The notes beneath the pieces are model-generated. The model had not been told where the DNA came from. It did not search any database and saw only the letters and a program-made list of their open reading frames with translations. Source: Armatimonadota bacterium (GTDB lineage Bacteria > Armatimonadota > Fimbriimonadia > Fimbriimonadales > ATM1). From it: a stretch of 56,308 bases of DNA. This document shows, piece by piece, positions 17,192-24,497 of the stretch. Each line of letters starts with the position of its first letter. Position 1 is the stretch's first letter. The translations under genes were made by a program, and so were the position numbers. The stretch spans positions 1 to 56,308 of the forward strand of contig JAJPJR010000044.1 in the NCBI GenBank assembly GCA_021324165.1, read 5' to 3'.

Positions 17192-17491
17192 ATGAAGAGG
17201 AATATTCTCGCGTTTCTTGCGTGCGGCGCGCTCATGGCGACCGCCGCGGCATCAGGCAAAACGGTTCAAGGCGAAATGGGCGGAGTGAAAGTGCCGATTT
17301 CGTCGGGCTTCAAAAAGGGCGCCAAAGTTCAAGTGCTTTGGCACAACAAGTGGTACAACGCCACGATCATTGACATCAAGGCGCCGAAGTTCAAAGTTCA
17401 CTTCACGAAGTTCAGCGATGCGTGGGACACCTGGACGACCAGCGACAAAATCCGCAAAATGCCCACCGCCAAAACCAAGGCAGCTGTCTAA
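17192..17491 (+). CDS. Secreted small protein with Tudor/chromo-barrel-like (Agenet-type) domain
   Basis: A 99-aa product. Residues 1-21 form a signal peptide (basic start, hydrophobic core, Ala-rich cleavage region). Residues about 40-90 read KKGAKVQVLWHNKWYNATI followed by a strand KFKVHFTKFSDAWDTWTTSDKI. This matches the SH3-like barrel shared by Tudor-knot, Agenet and chromo-barrel domains (pattern VxVxWxxxWYxAxI...VHYxGWxxxWDEWVxxxRI). In eukaryotes these read methylated histones; exported bacterial versions have no established ligand. GGAGG lies 8 bases before the ATG, and a GC hairpin (17154-17171) precedes it. Divergent from the oxidase accessory module. The function is unknown. Confidence 0.75.
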   Translation: MKRNILAFLACGALMATAAASGKTVQGEMGGVKVPISSGFKKGAKVQVLWHNKWYNATIIDIKAPKFKVHFTKFSDAWDTWTTSDKIRKMPTAKTKAAV

Positions 17492-17503
17492 AGCACCATC
17501 CCA

Positions 17504-17579
17504 CCCCCTCCTTTCGCTTGCGAGAGGAGGGGGCAAGGGGGTGGAGAGCCCGCCCGGCTTGCAACTAAAGATCGGACTT
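17504..17579 (+). repeat. Hairpin repeat unit A (tandem pair with B)
   Basis: Begins with a near-perfect hairpin, CCCCCTCCTTTCGC facing GCGAGAGGAGGGGG, then a G-rich segment and a tail ending in AAGATCGGACTTG. Unit B repeats it 87 bases later with only scattered differences. Confidence 0.85.
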
Positions 17580-18062
17580 GCGCCCCTTTTCCCCCTCCTT
17601 TCGCTTGCGAGAGGAGGGGGCAGGGGGTGGAGAGCCGGCCCGGCTTGCGCACAAAGATCGGATTTCCACAAGCCATGCGACAAACTTGTCATGGTCGCGT
17701 CGAAACAGATCTAACGAAGGCACCCGCACGGTAAGAATCCCGAACTGTGCTAAGTACTCATCGCGTTTTGAATCCTTATCCGCGCGAAGTGCGTGCTGCT
17801 CACCGTCAACTTCAACGCAAAGTCTCGCCGCGGGCACATAAAAATCCAGAAAATACGGCCCGATGCGGTACTGCCTGCGAAACCTGAAACCTAACACATC
17901 TTTCCGCACGGCCGACCAAAACCATTTCTCGCTCACGCTCATATTCGATCGAAGTTCACGGGCTGTCAACTTCGCGTGCAGACTTCTATTGATTCGAATG
18001 CGCCGCACCCTCTCCCTCCCCCTGCCCCCTCCCTCTCGCAAGCGAAAGGGAGGGGGTGTCAC
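17565..18062 (-). CDS. DUF559 (vsr/restriction-endonuclease-like) nuclease-fold protein
   Basis: DUF559 proteins share the fold of very-short-patch and type II restriction nucleases; most have no proven substrate. The core (about residues 35-130 of 165) reads LRSNMSVSEKWFWSAVR, FRRQYRIGPYFLDFYVP, and LCVEVDGEQHALRADKDSKRD, with the catalytic-type Glu-x-Asp and His/Asp. The open frame starts at a GTG inside hairpin repeat C and ends inside repeat B, so about 20 residues at each end (Pro/Gly/Arg-rich) are repeat-encoded. The true start may be a codon near residue 25. Repeats in opposite orientation flank it, suggesting a mobile or selfish unit. Confidence 0.8.
   Translation of the reverse strand: MTPPPFRLREGGGRGRERVRRIRINRSLHAKLTARELRSNMSVSEKWFWSAVRKDVLGFRFRRQYRIGPYFLDFYVPAARLCVEVDGEQHALRADKDSKRDEYLAQFGILTVRVPSLDLFRRDHDKFVAWLVEIRSLCASRAGSPPPAPSSRKRKEGEKGRKSDL
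17591..17668 (+). repeat. Hairpin repeat unit B (tandem copy of A)
   Basis: Same hairpin and tail as unit A (CCCCCTCCTTTCGC / GCGAGAGGAGGGGG; tail with AAAGATCGGATTT). It encodes the C-terminal end of the DUF559 frame on the opposite strand. Confidence 0.85.
18021..18057 (-). repeat. Hairpin repeat unit C (inverted relative to A and B)
   Basis: Holds the same hairpin in opposite orientation, CCCTCTCGCAAGCGAAAGGG on the plus strand, at the 5' side of the DUF559 gene. Together with A and B it makes inverted terminal repeats around that gene. Confidence 0.8.
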
Positions 18063-18064
18063 TA

Positions 18065-18580
18065 TTATGCCTTCGTCTTTCCTGACGCTTTCGCTATCCG
18101 CGCCCTAAAGTTGGCAGCCAGCTGATCCCACGTGTTGAACTCAGCCTCCATTCCGGCGCCTTTCGCCAGCATCAAGCCCGATATCCCGGTCGCCTGAAGT
18201 TGATCGTGGTTCTGCTCCAACACTTTCAGCCAAAACTGAAATTTCCCAATCCCGCTCGGCGGCGGAGAGTTAGGCGGCACCTCCGCCGAGCATGCGTTGA
18301 AGAAAAGGCTGCTCATAAGCGCCGTAACCTTCGGCCCATCTTCCGACTCCAACGCCGCGATATCCAATGTTATCGTCCTTCCGTCGGGGTTGCTCATCTT
18401 TTGCCGCAGCTGAACGATTCCCTGGAATTCGAAAAACGTCTCGATCGGACGGCCCACGGCTGAAAATCCCGAAAGTTTTGGCTGGTAGTATGTTTTCAAA
18501 AACATATCCAGACGGTCGCGGCTCAGCCCTTCCATCTGCCGTTCATCGTCTCGCACATAACGCATCAAAACTGGCCACAC
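18065..18580 (-). CDS. Hypothetical protein
   Basis: I do not recognise this family. The 171-aa product starts at a GTG (18580); eight more in-frame codons precede it before a TAG, with no ATG. It is soluble with no signal peptide; it contains DRLDMFLKTYYQPKL, a central strand-rich part (TITLDIAALESEDGPKVTAL) and a C-terminal helical stretch with FNTWDQLAANFRARI and a Lys-rich end. The missing ATG and abrupt N-terminus could mean a truncated gene next to the repeat-flanked DUF559 unit. It lies between that unit and the ABC transporter, on the same strand. Codon structure supports a real gene; the start is uncertain. Confidence 0.5.
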   Translation of the reverse strand: MWPVLMRYVRDDERQMEGLSRDRLDMFLKTYYQPKLSGFSAVGRPIETFFEFQGIVQLRQKMSNPDGRTITLDIAALESEDGPKVTALMSSLFFNACSAEVPPNSPPPSGIGKFQFWLKVLEQNHDQLQATGISGLMLAKGAGMEAEFNTWDQLAANFRARIAKASGKTKA

Positions 18581-18641
18581 TGATTCGCGGATCCGCTGCT
18601 TCTACAGCATGCAAGTGCCCCTTCAAAAGAAAAATCGTAAT

Positions 18642-20885
18642 CTAAACGGGCTCAGGCTCGACATCTGGTTCGATGAACTCCGACCGCATTCTTGCAATCT
18701 CCAACTGCATCGTTACCAGTTTGTGATACGTCCCGCCCAGTTCCATCAACTCTTCGTGCGTCCCAGATTCCGTCAGCCGTCCTTCTTCCAAAACGATGAT
18801 CCGATCGGCGTTCCTCAGCGTGCTCAATCGGTGCGCGATCGCGAACACCGTCCTCCCACTCACCAAAGCCTGAATTGCGTCTTGAATCATCCGTTCAGTT
18901 TCTGTGTCAACGCTCGAGGTCGCCTCATCGAGCACCAGCAGCCGCGGGTTGTGCAAAATCGCGCGCGCGATCGAAATTCGCTGCCTTTCTCCGCCCGACA
19001 GCCTTTGTCCCCGTTCTCCGACATACGTGTCGTAGCCGTCGGCAAACTTCGTGATGAACCCGTGAGCGTTCGCAGCCTGCGCCGCCGCGATCACCTCTTC
19101 GGGAGTCGCGCTCGGCCGACCATAGGCGATATTGTAGTAAATGCTCCCTGGGAACAGATACGATTCTTGCGGCACAACTCCCACGCTCGATCTAAGCTGT
19201 TCTAAATCCAAATCCCGCAAGTCCACGCCGTCCAATTCAATCGAACCCTCGCTCGGGTCATAAAACCGCAACAGCAGACTCATTAAAGTCGTCTTTCCGC
19301 TGCCGCTTGCCCCCACGATTCCGATCATCTCGCCCGCATGCACCTCAAGGTTGATTCCATGCAGAACTTCGTGCGCCTTGTCATATCCGAAGTGCACGTT
19401 GTTGAATCGAACGCTCCCTTCGAACCGTGAAACTTTTCGTGCGTCTTTCGACTGCTGAATTTCGGGCACCGTATCCAACACCTCGAACACCCGTTCCGCA
19501 GCGGTCAATGCGCGCGAAGTCCAATCAATCAAACGCGTGAGCGTCTGCTGCGGCCCTTGCAGCATGGTAAGGAGTGTCAAAAACGCCACAAATGTTCCGG
19601 TCTGAATCTCAGAATCCAACACGGCAACCCCGCCCACGAACCACGCCAGCGCCGTGCCCACACTCACGCTGAATGTAATCATCGGAAAAAACGTCGCCCA
19701 CGCGCCTTCGGCGGCAAACGCAGTGTCTGCCAAATCTTGTATCCGACGTTGAAACCGATCCACTTCGCGCTCTTCTCCCCTGAACGCCTTCACAACTCTC
19801 ATTCCGCTCAGAACTCCGTTAAGCGCGCCGCTCAATCGCGACCAGCTATGCCAAAACCTCCGCCAAACGCGCATGATTCGCGTTCGAAACTTGTGCACAA
19901 ACCAGATCACAAACGGCACAGGAACAAGCGTCCACAACGCAACCTTCCAATCCAAATAAAGCAGCAGAATCGGAATGCCGACCAACTTCAATCCGTCGCG
20001 AAGAATCATCGGGATTCCGTCCACCAAAACCTCATAAAGCGCTCCAGTGTCGTTGGTCACCCTCGACATCGTGCTGCCGATCGTCCGCTTATCATAAAAA
20101 GCCAACGACAACGCTTGCAAATGCGAAAACAGTTTCGCGCGGATGTCTACCGTAACGCGGTTTCCCAAAAATGCGTTCAGCCACAGCCGCGCGCTGTTCA
20201 ATGCCGACGAAAGCGCATACGAACCCAACAGCAAAACGCAAACCCAAACAAACCCAGAGGTCATCCGTTTCTGCGGCAAAACGTCGTCAATCAGATGTTT
20301 CAAAAGCAGCGACGGATACATCTCGACATACGTCAGCGAAATCAGAAGCGCGCAGCTCAGAACCACAAGCCATTTGTAAGGTTTCAGGTAGCCGAACATC
20401 CGCCGCAGAGTCCGGCCTCGATTCAAACAACCCTCGCAAATGTCACTGTCTTTCGGAAGCGGCCTGTGGCATTTCGGGCACACGCGCTTCGTTTCGAAAT
20501 GCGCATCCGTAACGCCCGATTCCTTCAGCTTGTTAAGTTTTTTGGCAATGGCGGCGATCTGAGGCGCATGCGACGTCGAGCCGCGAATCAACTCGACATC
20601 TTTGCCGTTGTCGCTGGCAATCAAGCATCCGGCATCTACCAACTCCTCGTACCGAAAATCTCGCAGACGCGAAAGATCCCACACCGAGTGAACTTCCGCC
20701 GATCCGTCCAGATGAATCCGGCCCGCAGGCGGCTCGATCCGCGCAATTCGACGAGGGGTCGCCGCGAGCCAACACTCCCCAAACCTGCCCGAAGAAAGCA
20801 GATCGGACTGAAGCGCAACCGCTATCTCCTCTCCATCTTCAAGGTCAACCGCGCGCGCGAGCGTCTCGCGCAAATCCAAAGACAT
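18642..20885 (-). CDS. ABC exporter with N-terminal PH-like region and zinc ribbon
   Basis: A 747-aa fused half-transporter. Residues 1-135 form a PH-like beta-rich region. Residues about 137-165 are a zinc ribbon (CPKCHRPLPKDSDICEGC). Residues about 170-460 hold six helices of a type 1 exporter membrane domain. The ATPase domain has Walker A GASGSGKT near 525, signature LSGGE near 630, Walker B LLVLDE near 650 and the switch His in FAIAHRLST. It probably works as a homodimer exporting lipid, peptide or drug. The ATG at 20885 was chosen because it opens a plausible N-terminus (MSLDLRETLARAV); the longer frame overlaps the upstream intergenic region. Substrate unknown. Confidence 0.9.
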   Translation of the reverse strand: MSLDLRETLARAVDLEDGEEIAVALQSDLLSSGRFGECWLAATPRRIARIEPPAGRIHLDGSAEVHSVWDLSRLRDFRYEELVDAGCLIASDNGKDVELIRGSTSHAPQIAAIAKKLNKLKESGVTDAHFETKRVCPKCHRPLPKDSDICEGCLNRGRTLRRMFGYLKPYKWLVVLSCALLISLTYVEMYPSLLLKHLIDDVLPQKRMTSGFVWVCVLLLGSYALSSALNSARLWLNAFLGNRVTVDIRAKLFSHLQALSLAFYDKRTIGSTMSRVTNDTGALYEVLVDGIPMILRDGLKLVGIPILLLYLDWKVALWTLVPVPFVIWFVHKFRTRIMRVWRRFWHSWSRLSGALNGVLSGMRVVKAFRGEEREVDRFQRRIQDLADTAFAAEGAWATFFPMITFSVSVGTALAWFVGGVAVLDSEIQTGTFVAFLTLLTMLQGPQQTLTRLIDWTSRALTAAERVFEVLDTVPEIQQSKDARKVSRFEGSVRFNNVHFGYDKAHEVLHGINLEVHAGEMIGIVGASGSGKTTLMSLLLRFYDPSEGSIELDGVDLRDLDLEQLRSSVGVVPQESYLFPGSIYYNIAYGRPSATPEEVIAAAQAANAHGFITKFADGYDTYVGERGQRLSGGERQRISIARAILHNPRLLVLDEATSSVDTETERMIQDAIQALVSGRTVFAIAHRLSTLRNADRIIVLEEGRLTESGTHEELMELGGTYHKLVTMQLEIARMRSEFIEPDVEPEPV

Positions 20886-21031
20886 AAAAAAACATCCTGA
20901 GTTTACTCCCGCGATCTTGCCAGCCCGCACCTTTGCGAACTTGCTGCCAAACAGACCATTACCTGTCAATTCCGCATGCCCGTAATCAGGCGAGACACGG
21001 CAAAACGGCTTTACACGCATGAGGATTGGGG

Positions 21032-21241
21032 ATGGCAAAAAGAGAACTGAAAGTAGTCCGACTGATCGAGCCTGACTTGTGTCTGGACTGCCGATTCGCA
21101 AAACAAGCCGACGTTGCCACCTCCGATGGCAGGGTGCAAAAGATGTTGTACTGCCGCCGCCTCGATTGCGATAACTGGGATTATTCCAGCGCCGAACCCG
21201 CCGTCAGGGTGGATGTCCAACAGACCGACGAAGCGCCCTAA
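21032..21241 (+). CDS. Small Cys-rich protein (possible metal-binding)
   Basis: A 69-aa soluble product, MAKRELKVVRLIEPDLCLDC at the N-terminus. Two Cys pairs are visible: CLDC near residue 17 and CRRLDC near residue 47, separated by about 28 residues, which could bind zinc or a cluster. I do not recognise the family. The ATG at 21032 is preceded by a G-rich stretch (GAGGATTGGGG) that can serve as ribosome site. It is divergent from the ABC exporter and followed by an intrinsic terminator at 21378. Function unknown. Confidence 0.65.
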   Translation: MAKRELKVVRLIEPDLCLDCRFAKQADVATSDGRVQKMLYCRRLDCDNWDYSSAEPAVRVDVQQTDEAP

Positions 21242-21377
21242 CCCAAAGGGAACACTGCCGCCTTCGGAGACGTCAGCCTCGGTACGCGCTGCGACGAGGT
21301 CGCAGCCTGCACGAGGCGAAGGCGTCTCCCAAGCGCGGCACTTACTGATTAATACTTAGCCCCTGGACAAAGGTTAG

Positions 21378-21405
21378 CGAGCCCCTTGCCCTGGCAGGGG
21401 GCTCG
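21378..21405 (+). terminator. Intrinsic terminator (hairpin with T-rich tail)
   Basis: A 13-bp stem with one mismatch, CGAGCCCCTTGCC against GGCAGGGGGCTCG with loop CT, followed by ATTAATTTCTGTTTC. It separates the small Cys-rich gene from the rpsF leader. The tail is only moderately T-rich. Confidence 0.65.
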
Positions 21406-21480
21406 ATTAATTTCTGTTTCCCACCGCATACAGTCCCGCCACAAACGCCCCTTCACCTCGTCCCGCGCACTGGGTGGGTA

Positions 21481-21510
21481 AGCCCCGATGGCGATTTGCC
21501 TGCATCGGCT
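21481..21510 (+). promoter_or_regulatory. Candidate rpsF leader hairpin with CCG bulge
   Basis: AGCC/GGCT and GATG/CATC form two short helices around a bulged CC followed by G. This recalls the CCG bulge bound by the S6:S18 pair in rpsF leaders. It lies 112 bases before rpsF within a 216-base leader that has no gene. Weak: short helices, and no rpsR in the operon. Confidence 0.25.
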
Positions 21511-21577
21511 CCGCGAATCTTATCCAATCTCGCTGCCCGATGGCCGAATGGAGTAAACTCCCCCTCACTTTTCCTCT

Positions 21578-21604
21578 CTGCCGCCCGCACAAAACGGCGG
21601 CCAG
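21578..21604 (+). promoter_or_regulatory. Hairpin directly upstream of the rpsF ribosome site
   Basis: CTGCCGCC pairs with GGCGGCCAG (one bulge), ending 8 bases before the GGGAGG of rpsF. It could affect ribosome access or be part of S6 autoregulation; neither is shown. Confidence 0.35.
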
Positions 21605-21621
21605 AGACCAAAGGGAGGACT

Positions 21622-21921
21622 ATGACTGAAGGCATCCGCGCCTATGAGGCGATCTACATCCTGCCGGGAAGCTTCGACGAAGCAGCCGTAAACTCGGCCA
21701 TCGAAAAGCATTCCAAACTCATCAGCGATCATGGCGGTTCGATCGAAAAGGCCGAGCTGTGGGAGCGCCGCCGCTTGGCATATCCCATCAAAGGCCACCA
21801 AGACGGCAACTACTGCCTGATCCTTTTTACCGGCCCGCCAAAAGTTCCCGCCGAACTCAGCAGGTTATTCCGAATCTCCGACGAAATCATTCGCGGTAGA
21901 GTGTTCAAACGAGAGGGATAA
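21622..21921 (+). CDS. rpsF: 30S ribosomal protein S6
   Basis: Small-subunit protein that binds with S18 to the central domain of 16S rRNA. The 99-aa product starts MTEGIRAYEAIYILPGSFDE and has the family segment ELWERRRLAYPIKGHQDGNY and RISDEIIRGRVF. The ATG at 21622 follows AGGGAGG. It is followed 4 bases later by ssb, the common rpsF-ssb order, but rpsR and rplI, which usually follow, are missing here. Confidence 0.98.
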   Translation: MTEGIRAYEAIYILPGSFDEAAVNSAIEKHSKLISDHGGSIEKAELWERRRLAYPIKGHQDGNYCLILFTGPPKVPAELSRLFRISDEIIRGRVFKREG

Positions 21922-21925
21922 ATCC

Positions 21926-22357
21926 ATGTCAATCAACCGTGTCGTTCTAACAGGCCGCCTGGTGCGCGATCCCGAAATGCGAACCACGCCCAGCGGTCAG
22001 CAGGTCGTCAACTTTTCCATCGCCGTTCAAAAACGAATCAAACCTACCGATCCCAACGAACGCGATGCGTTCTTCTTTAGAATCGTCGCCTGGAACAAAC
22101 AGGCCGAATTCATGGCGAACTATGCGACCAAAGGCCGCATGGTCGGCATCGAAGGCCGCCTGGAGCAGCGAAGATACACCGGCAATGACGGGATCGAGCG
22201 CGAAACGGTCGAGGTGATCGCCGACAACGTGGCTCTGCTCGACCGCCCGCGCGACGATCAAAGCAGCGGCGAATATCAGCCAGCAACCGCGGCCGCCGCC
22301 GTATCCACAAGCCCCGAAGCCGAGGTTGACGATTACGATCCGTTTGCCGAGGAGTAA
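21926..22357 (+). CDS. ssb: Single-stranded DNA-binding protein
   Basis: Binds single-stranded DNA in replication, recombination and repair. The 143-aa product has an OB fold from MSINRVVLTGRLVRDPEMR to about residue 105, including FFFRIVAWNKQAEFMANY and GRLEQRRY. A short Ala/Thr-rich linker leads to the acidic tip DDYDPFAEE, close to the DDDIPF tip that recruits partner proteins, but extended by three residues. Sits between rpsF and a sugar-phosphate isomerase gene, with 4- and 3-base gaps. Confidence 0.97.
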   Translation: MSINRVVLTGRLVRDPEMRTTPSGQQVVNFSIAVQKRIKPTDPNERDAFFFRIVAWNKQAEFMANYATKGRMVGIEGRLEQRRYTGNDGIERETVEVIADNVALLDRPRDDQSSGEYQPATAAAAVSTSPEAEVDDYDPFAEE

Positions 22358-22360
22358 ACC

Positions 22361-23419
22361 TTGAGCCATCTTGACGACCCTTCGTTCGTCGCAAAAAACG
22401 ACCCGAAGGGGATGATGGCTCTTGCCGAACAGTTTCCGGATCAGTGCCGCCGCGCGTTATCGCTCGCATCGCAGCTTCAGCTGCCGCACGAACTTTCGGA
22501 TTGCGAGCAGGTCGTCGTTCTCGGTATGGGCGGCTCGGCGGCAGGCGGCGATTATCTGCGCGAACTGCTGCACGAAAAAGGCACCGTGCCGTGCATCGTC
22601 TGCCGCGATTATACGATTCCTGCATTCGTTTCTCCAAAAACGTTGGTGATCGCGTGCAGCTATAGCGGAGCAACCGAGGAAACCGTTTCGGCCGTCCGAT
22701 GCGCAATGGATCAAGGCGCGCAAATCATGGCCGTTACTTCGGGTGGAGAGTTGGCAGATTTGTGCGAAGAACACGGATATCCGTGCGTAAAGATTCCCGG
22801 CGGACAGCCGCCGCGAACCGCCCTCGGCTATCTATTCGTTCCAATAGCCTATGCGTGCGTGATGTTGGGCTATCTTCCTGAGCAGGATTTCGACGGTGCA
22901 TTTCGACTTCTGGAAACATGCCGCAGCGATTGGATGGTGAAAACCGAATCTAAATCCAATCCCACAAAACTGCTCGCAATGTCGCTCTATGGCAAACCGA
23001 TTCTGCTGTACGGCCTCGGCGGTTGGCAGTCGGTCGTGGCGTCGCGCTGGAAAGGTCAAATCAACGAAAACGCTAAGAACATGGCGTTTTGGCACGCCTT
23101 TCCCGAACTGTGTCACAACGAGATCATGGGTTGGACGCTCGCCGATAAACAAGGCGTGGACCGGTGGGCGGTTGTGATTCTCGCATCGGGCGATGAATCT
23201 CTTCGCATGCGTTTGCGCGCCGATGTGGTGAGAGAACTGATCGGTTCGAAAACCGACTTGCACGAAGTTCATTCCGTCGGCAGCGATCTGCTTTCGCGAA
23301 TGCTTTCGCTCACCTATTTCGGCGATTTTGTAAGCCTGTACCTTGCGGCTCTAAACGAAGTGGATCCAGAAACCATTTATTCCATCAACATTTTGAAGAA
23401 ACGCCTCAGCCAGGCTTGA
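22361..23419 (+). CDS. Bifunctional phosphoglucose/phosphomannose isomerase
   Basis: Interconverts glucose-6-P or mannose-6-P with fructose-6-P. The 352-aa product contains two SIS domains, with VVVLGMGGSAAGGDYLRELL (about 49-68) and ACSYSGATEETVSAV (about 101-115), and ends with the family-specific C-terminal part DFVSLYLAALNEVDPETI, where the catalytic His/Glu region maps. It starts at TTG (22361); no ATG is available nearby. It occupies the place where rpsR normally follows ssb, so it is probably co-transcribed with rpsF-ssb. Confidence 0.92.
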   Translation: MSHLDDPSFVAKNDPKGMMALAEQFPDQCRRALSLASQLQLPHELSDCEQVVVLGMGGSAAGGDYLRELLHEKGTVPCIVCRDYTIPAFVSPKTLVIACSYSGATEETVSAVRCAMDQGAQIMAVTSGGELADLCEEHGYPCVKIPGGQPPRTALGYLFVPIAYACVMLGYLPEQDFDGAFRLLETCRSDWMVKTESKSNPTKLLAMSLYGKPILLYGLGGWQSVVASRWKGQINENAKNMAFWHAFPELCHNEIMGWTLADKQGVDRWAVVILASGDESLRMRLRADVVRELIGSKTDLHEVHSVGSDLLSRMLSLTYFGDFVSLYLAALNEVDPETIYSINILKKRLSQA

Positions 23420-23517
23420 ACGAGTGTCGGGTTAGCCAACCGCAAATTGCCAACGGGTTACACAATTCTGCTCCCCCGGGACGGCGGGCTTCAAGGTCTT
23501 GCCGCGGCCGCCCGCGC

Positions 23518-23952
23518 CTAACCCCCATCTTTGAACCGTTTGCCATCGGAGGCGATCGCCGACGTAGGTTTCCGCTCGATGCCATCCAACTTTGCGATAC
23601 TAAACGCCACCACCTCGCCGTCCGTCCAACAATAGATGTAATTCCACCAACTGCGATGCGGTTCATCGTTAGGGTCGTACTCACAATTCAACGCAGCGCT
23701 ATAAACGGCACGCGCCTGAGACCTCGCTATCAAGGTGAGATGAAGCGCCGCATTCCTAAACTTGCCATCGGGGAAATATAATAGGTCATCGGCATATCGC
23801 TTGATCAAACTTTCAAACTCTGCCTGCGGCGCATCCGCGGGAACTGCAGTGGTGTGCGGCCGCACCAGAAAATCAATCCCGCCGATGTCTTCAATCACTT
23901 GCACATCATAGGCGCCCTTTGTGTATCTGCCCACAAGAACGTCCGCTCCCAA
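23518..23952 (-). CDS. Hypothetical protein, possibly 5'-truncated
   Basis: I do not recognise this family. The frame starts at TTG (23952), four codons after an in-frame stop. The first residues GADVLVGRYTKGAYDVQVIE already look like folded-domain sequence, so the original start may have been lost. The 144-aa product is soluble with an aromatic cluster HRSWWNYIYCWTDGEVVAFS near residue 98. The gene is isolated in a gene-poor stretch with repeats and the riboswitch. Real coding is likely from amino-acid composition but not certain. Confidence 0.45.
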   Translation of the reverse strand: MGADVLVGRYTKGAYDVQVIEDIGGIDFLVRPHTTAVPADAPQAEFESLIKRYADDLLYFPDGKFRNAALHLTLIARSQARAVYSAALNCEYDPNDEPHRSWWNYIYCWTDGEVVAFSIAKLDGIERKPTSAIASDGKRFKDGG

Positions 23953-24305
23953 ACCTTGTCATTATGGCTTTGGCACATCGGACTGCACAACGTATTCGAC
24001 TCGGTGCCGCCCAGTAGACGTTGGAACACACCACTTACCTGACGCCCGATCACACATCGAGGTTTTGCAAAGCACGCATCGTCGTGACATTCAGCGCTCT
24101 TTGGGCCAAAGAGGGGAAATGTAAGAAGCACGTTTCAATCGCAAAACTCACCCCACCGCCCCCTATTACGCTCCCCCCTTACCACGCTGCCCCCTGCCAT
24201 GCAGGGGGAAGCCCCGTGAGCGAAAGCGAACGGTGAAGGGGGTTCTCGCACCGGCGCACCCGCAAATAAAACACAACGGATCTTTGCGGGACGCAAACCG
24301 TCGCG
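23953..24305. other. Gene-poor stretch with a dispersed repeat
   Basis: I see no supported gene. Short frames on either strand have compositions like repeat translations. The segment holds a pyrimidine-rich part (24150-24200) and the hairpin repeat at 24188-24242. Possibly remnants of lost genes. Confidence 0.5.
24188..24242. repeat. Dispersed repeat, copy D
   Basis: Contains CCCCCTGCCATGCAGGGGG (perfect hairpin) then AAGCCCCGTGAG and a stretch ending in AACGGTGAAGGGGG. The same order occurs at 56168-56221 with small changes, 32 kb away. It resembles the genome-wide palindromic repeats that often lie between genes. Confidence 0.8.
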
Positions 24306-24347
24306 AAAAAAGAAGGGGCATCTCGTCTCGGCCAAACGAAATGCCCC
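24306..24347 (-). terminator. Intrinsic terminator ending the riboswitch transcript
   Basis: On the minus strand GGGGCATTTCGT pairs with ACGAGATGCCCC (one G-U), followed by TTCTTTTTT. It lies about 115 bases after the riboswitch terminator, so read-through RNA would stop here. The sequence is strong for a terminator. Confidence 0.75.
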
Positions 24348-24350
24348 ATG

Positions 24351-24446
24351 TCAGGAGGTGTCATAGCCGGCCCGGGGCTCCTTCCCGCCCCAAAGCCAAC
24401 AGCGACGCTTCACGATGACCGTGCCTGACTCAACGATAAGCCTCAC
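24351..24446 (-). CDS. Possible short ORF between riboswitch and second terminator
   Basis: A 31-codon frame starts at GTG (24446) and ends at TGA just before the second terminator; the same frame is open further up, with an alternative GTG at 24509 (52 codons) inside the riboswitch terminator. It reads VRLIVESGTVIVKRRCWLWG then GGKEPRAGYDTS. No clear ribosome site was seen. It is the only frame that fits the space behind the c-di-AMP switch. Could be a regulated micro-protein, a remnant of a lost gene, or chance. Confidence 0.2.
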   Translation of the reverse strand: MRLIVESGTVIVKRRCWLWGGKEPRAGYDTS

Positions 24447-24461
24447 TTCTACGTGGCCGAC

Positions 24462-24497
24462 AAAAAAGCCGCGCTCGCCATTGGACGAAAACGCAGC
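24462..24497 (-). terminator. Riboswitch expression platform terminator
   Basis: On the minus strand GCTGCG pairs with CGCGGC (one G-U) before TTTTTTG. The loop holds TTCGTC (24484-24489), which can pair with GACGAA at the 3' strand of aptamer helix P1 (24541-24546). These are mutually exclusive pairings: ligand-bound P1 would free the terminator. This is an OFF-switch model from sequence only. Confidence 0.6.

Noticed and set aside
17565-18062. CRISPR or toxin-antitoxin origin of the repeats around the DUF559 gene
   Set aside because: Only three repeat copies with no regular spacers, and no antitoxin-like partner gene.
23895-24131. 78-aa minus-strand frame MLLTFPLFG...
   Set aside because: No domain-like composition, no ribosome site, and it overlaps the start of the frame at 23518-23952 in another phase.
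24179-24364. 61-aa minus-strand frame starting at ATG 24364 behind the riboswitch
   Set aside because: It runs through the second terminator hairpin and the dispersed repeat, so it is a repeat translation and not a gene.
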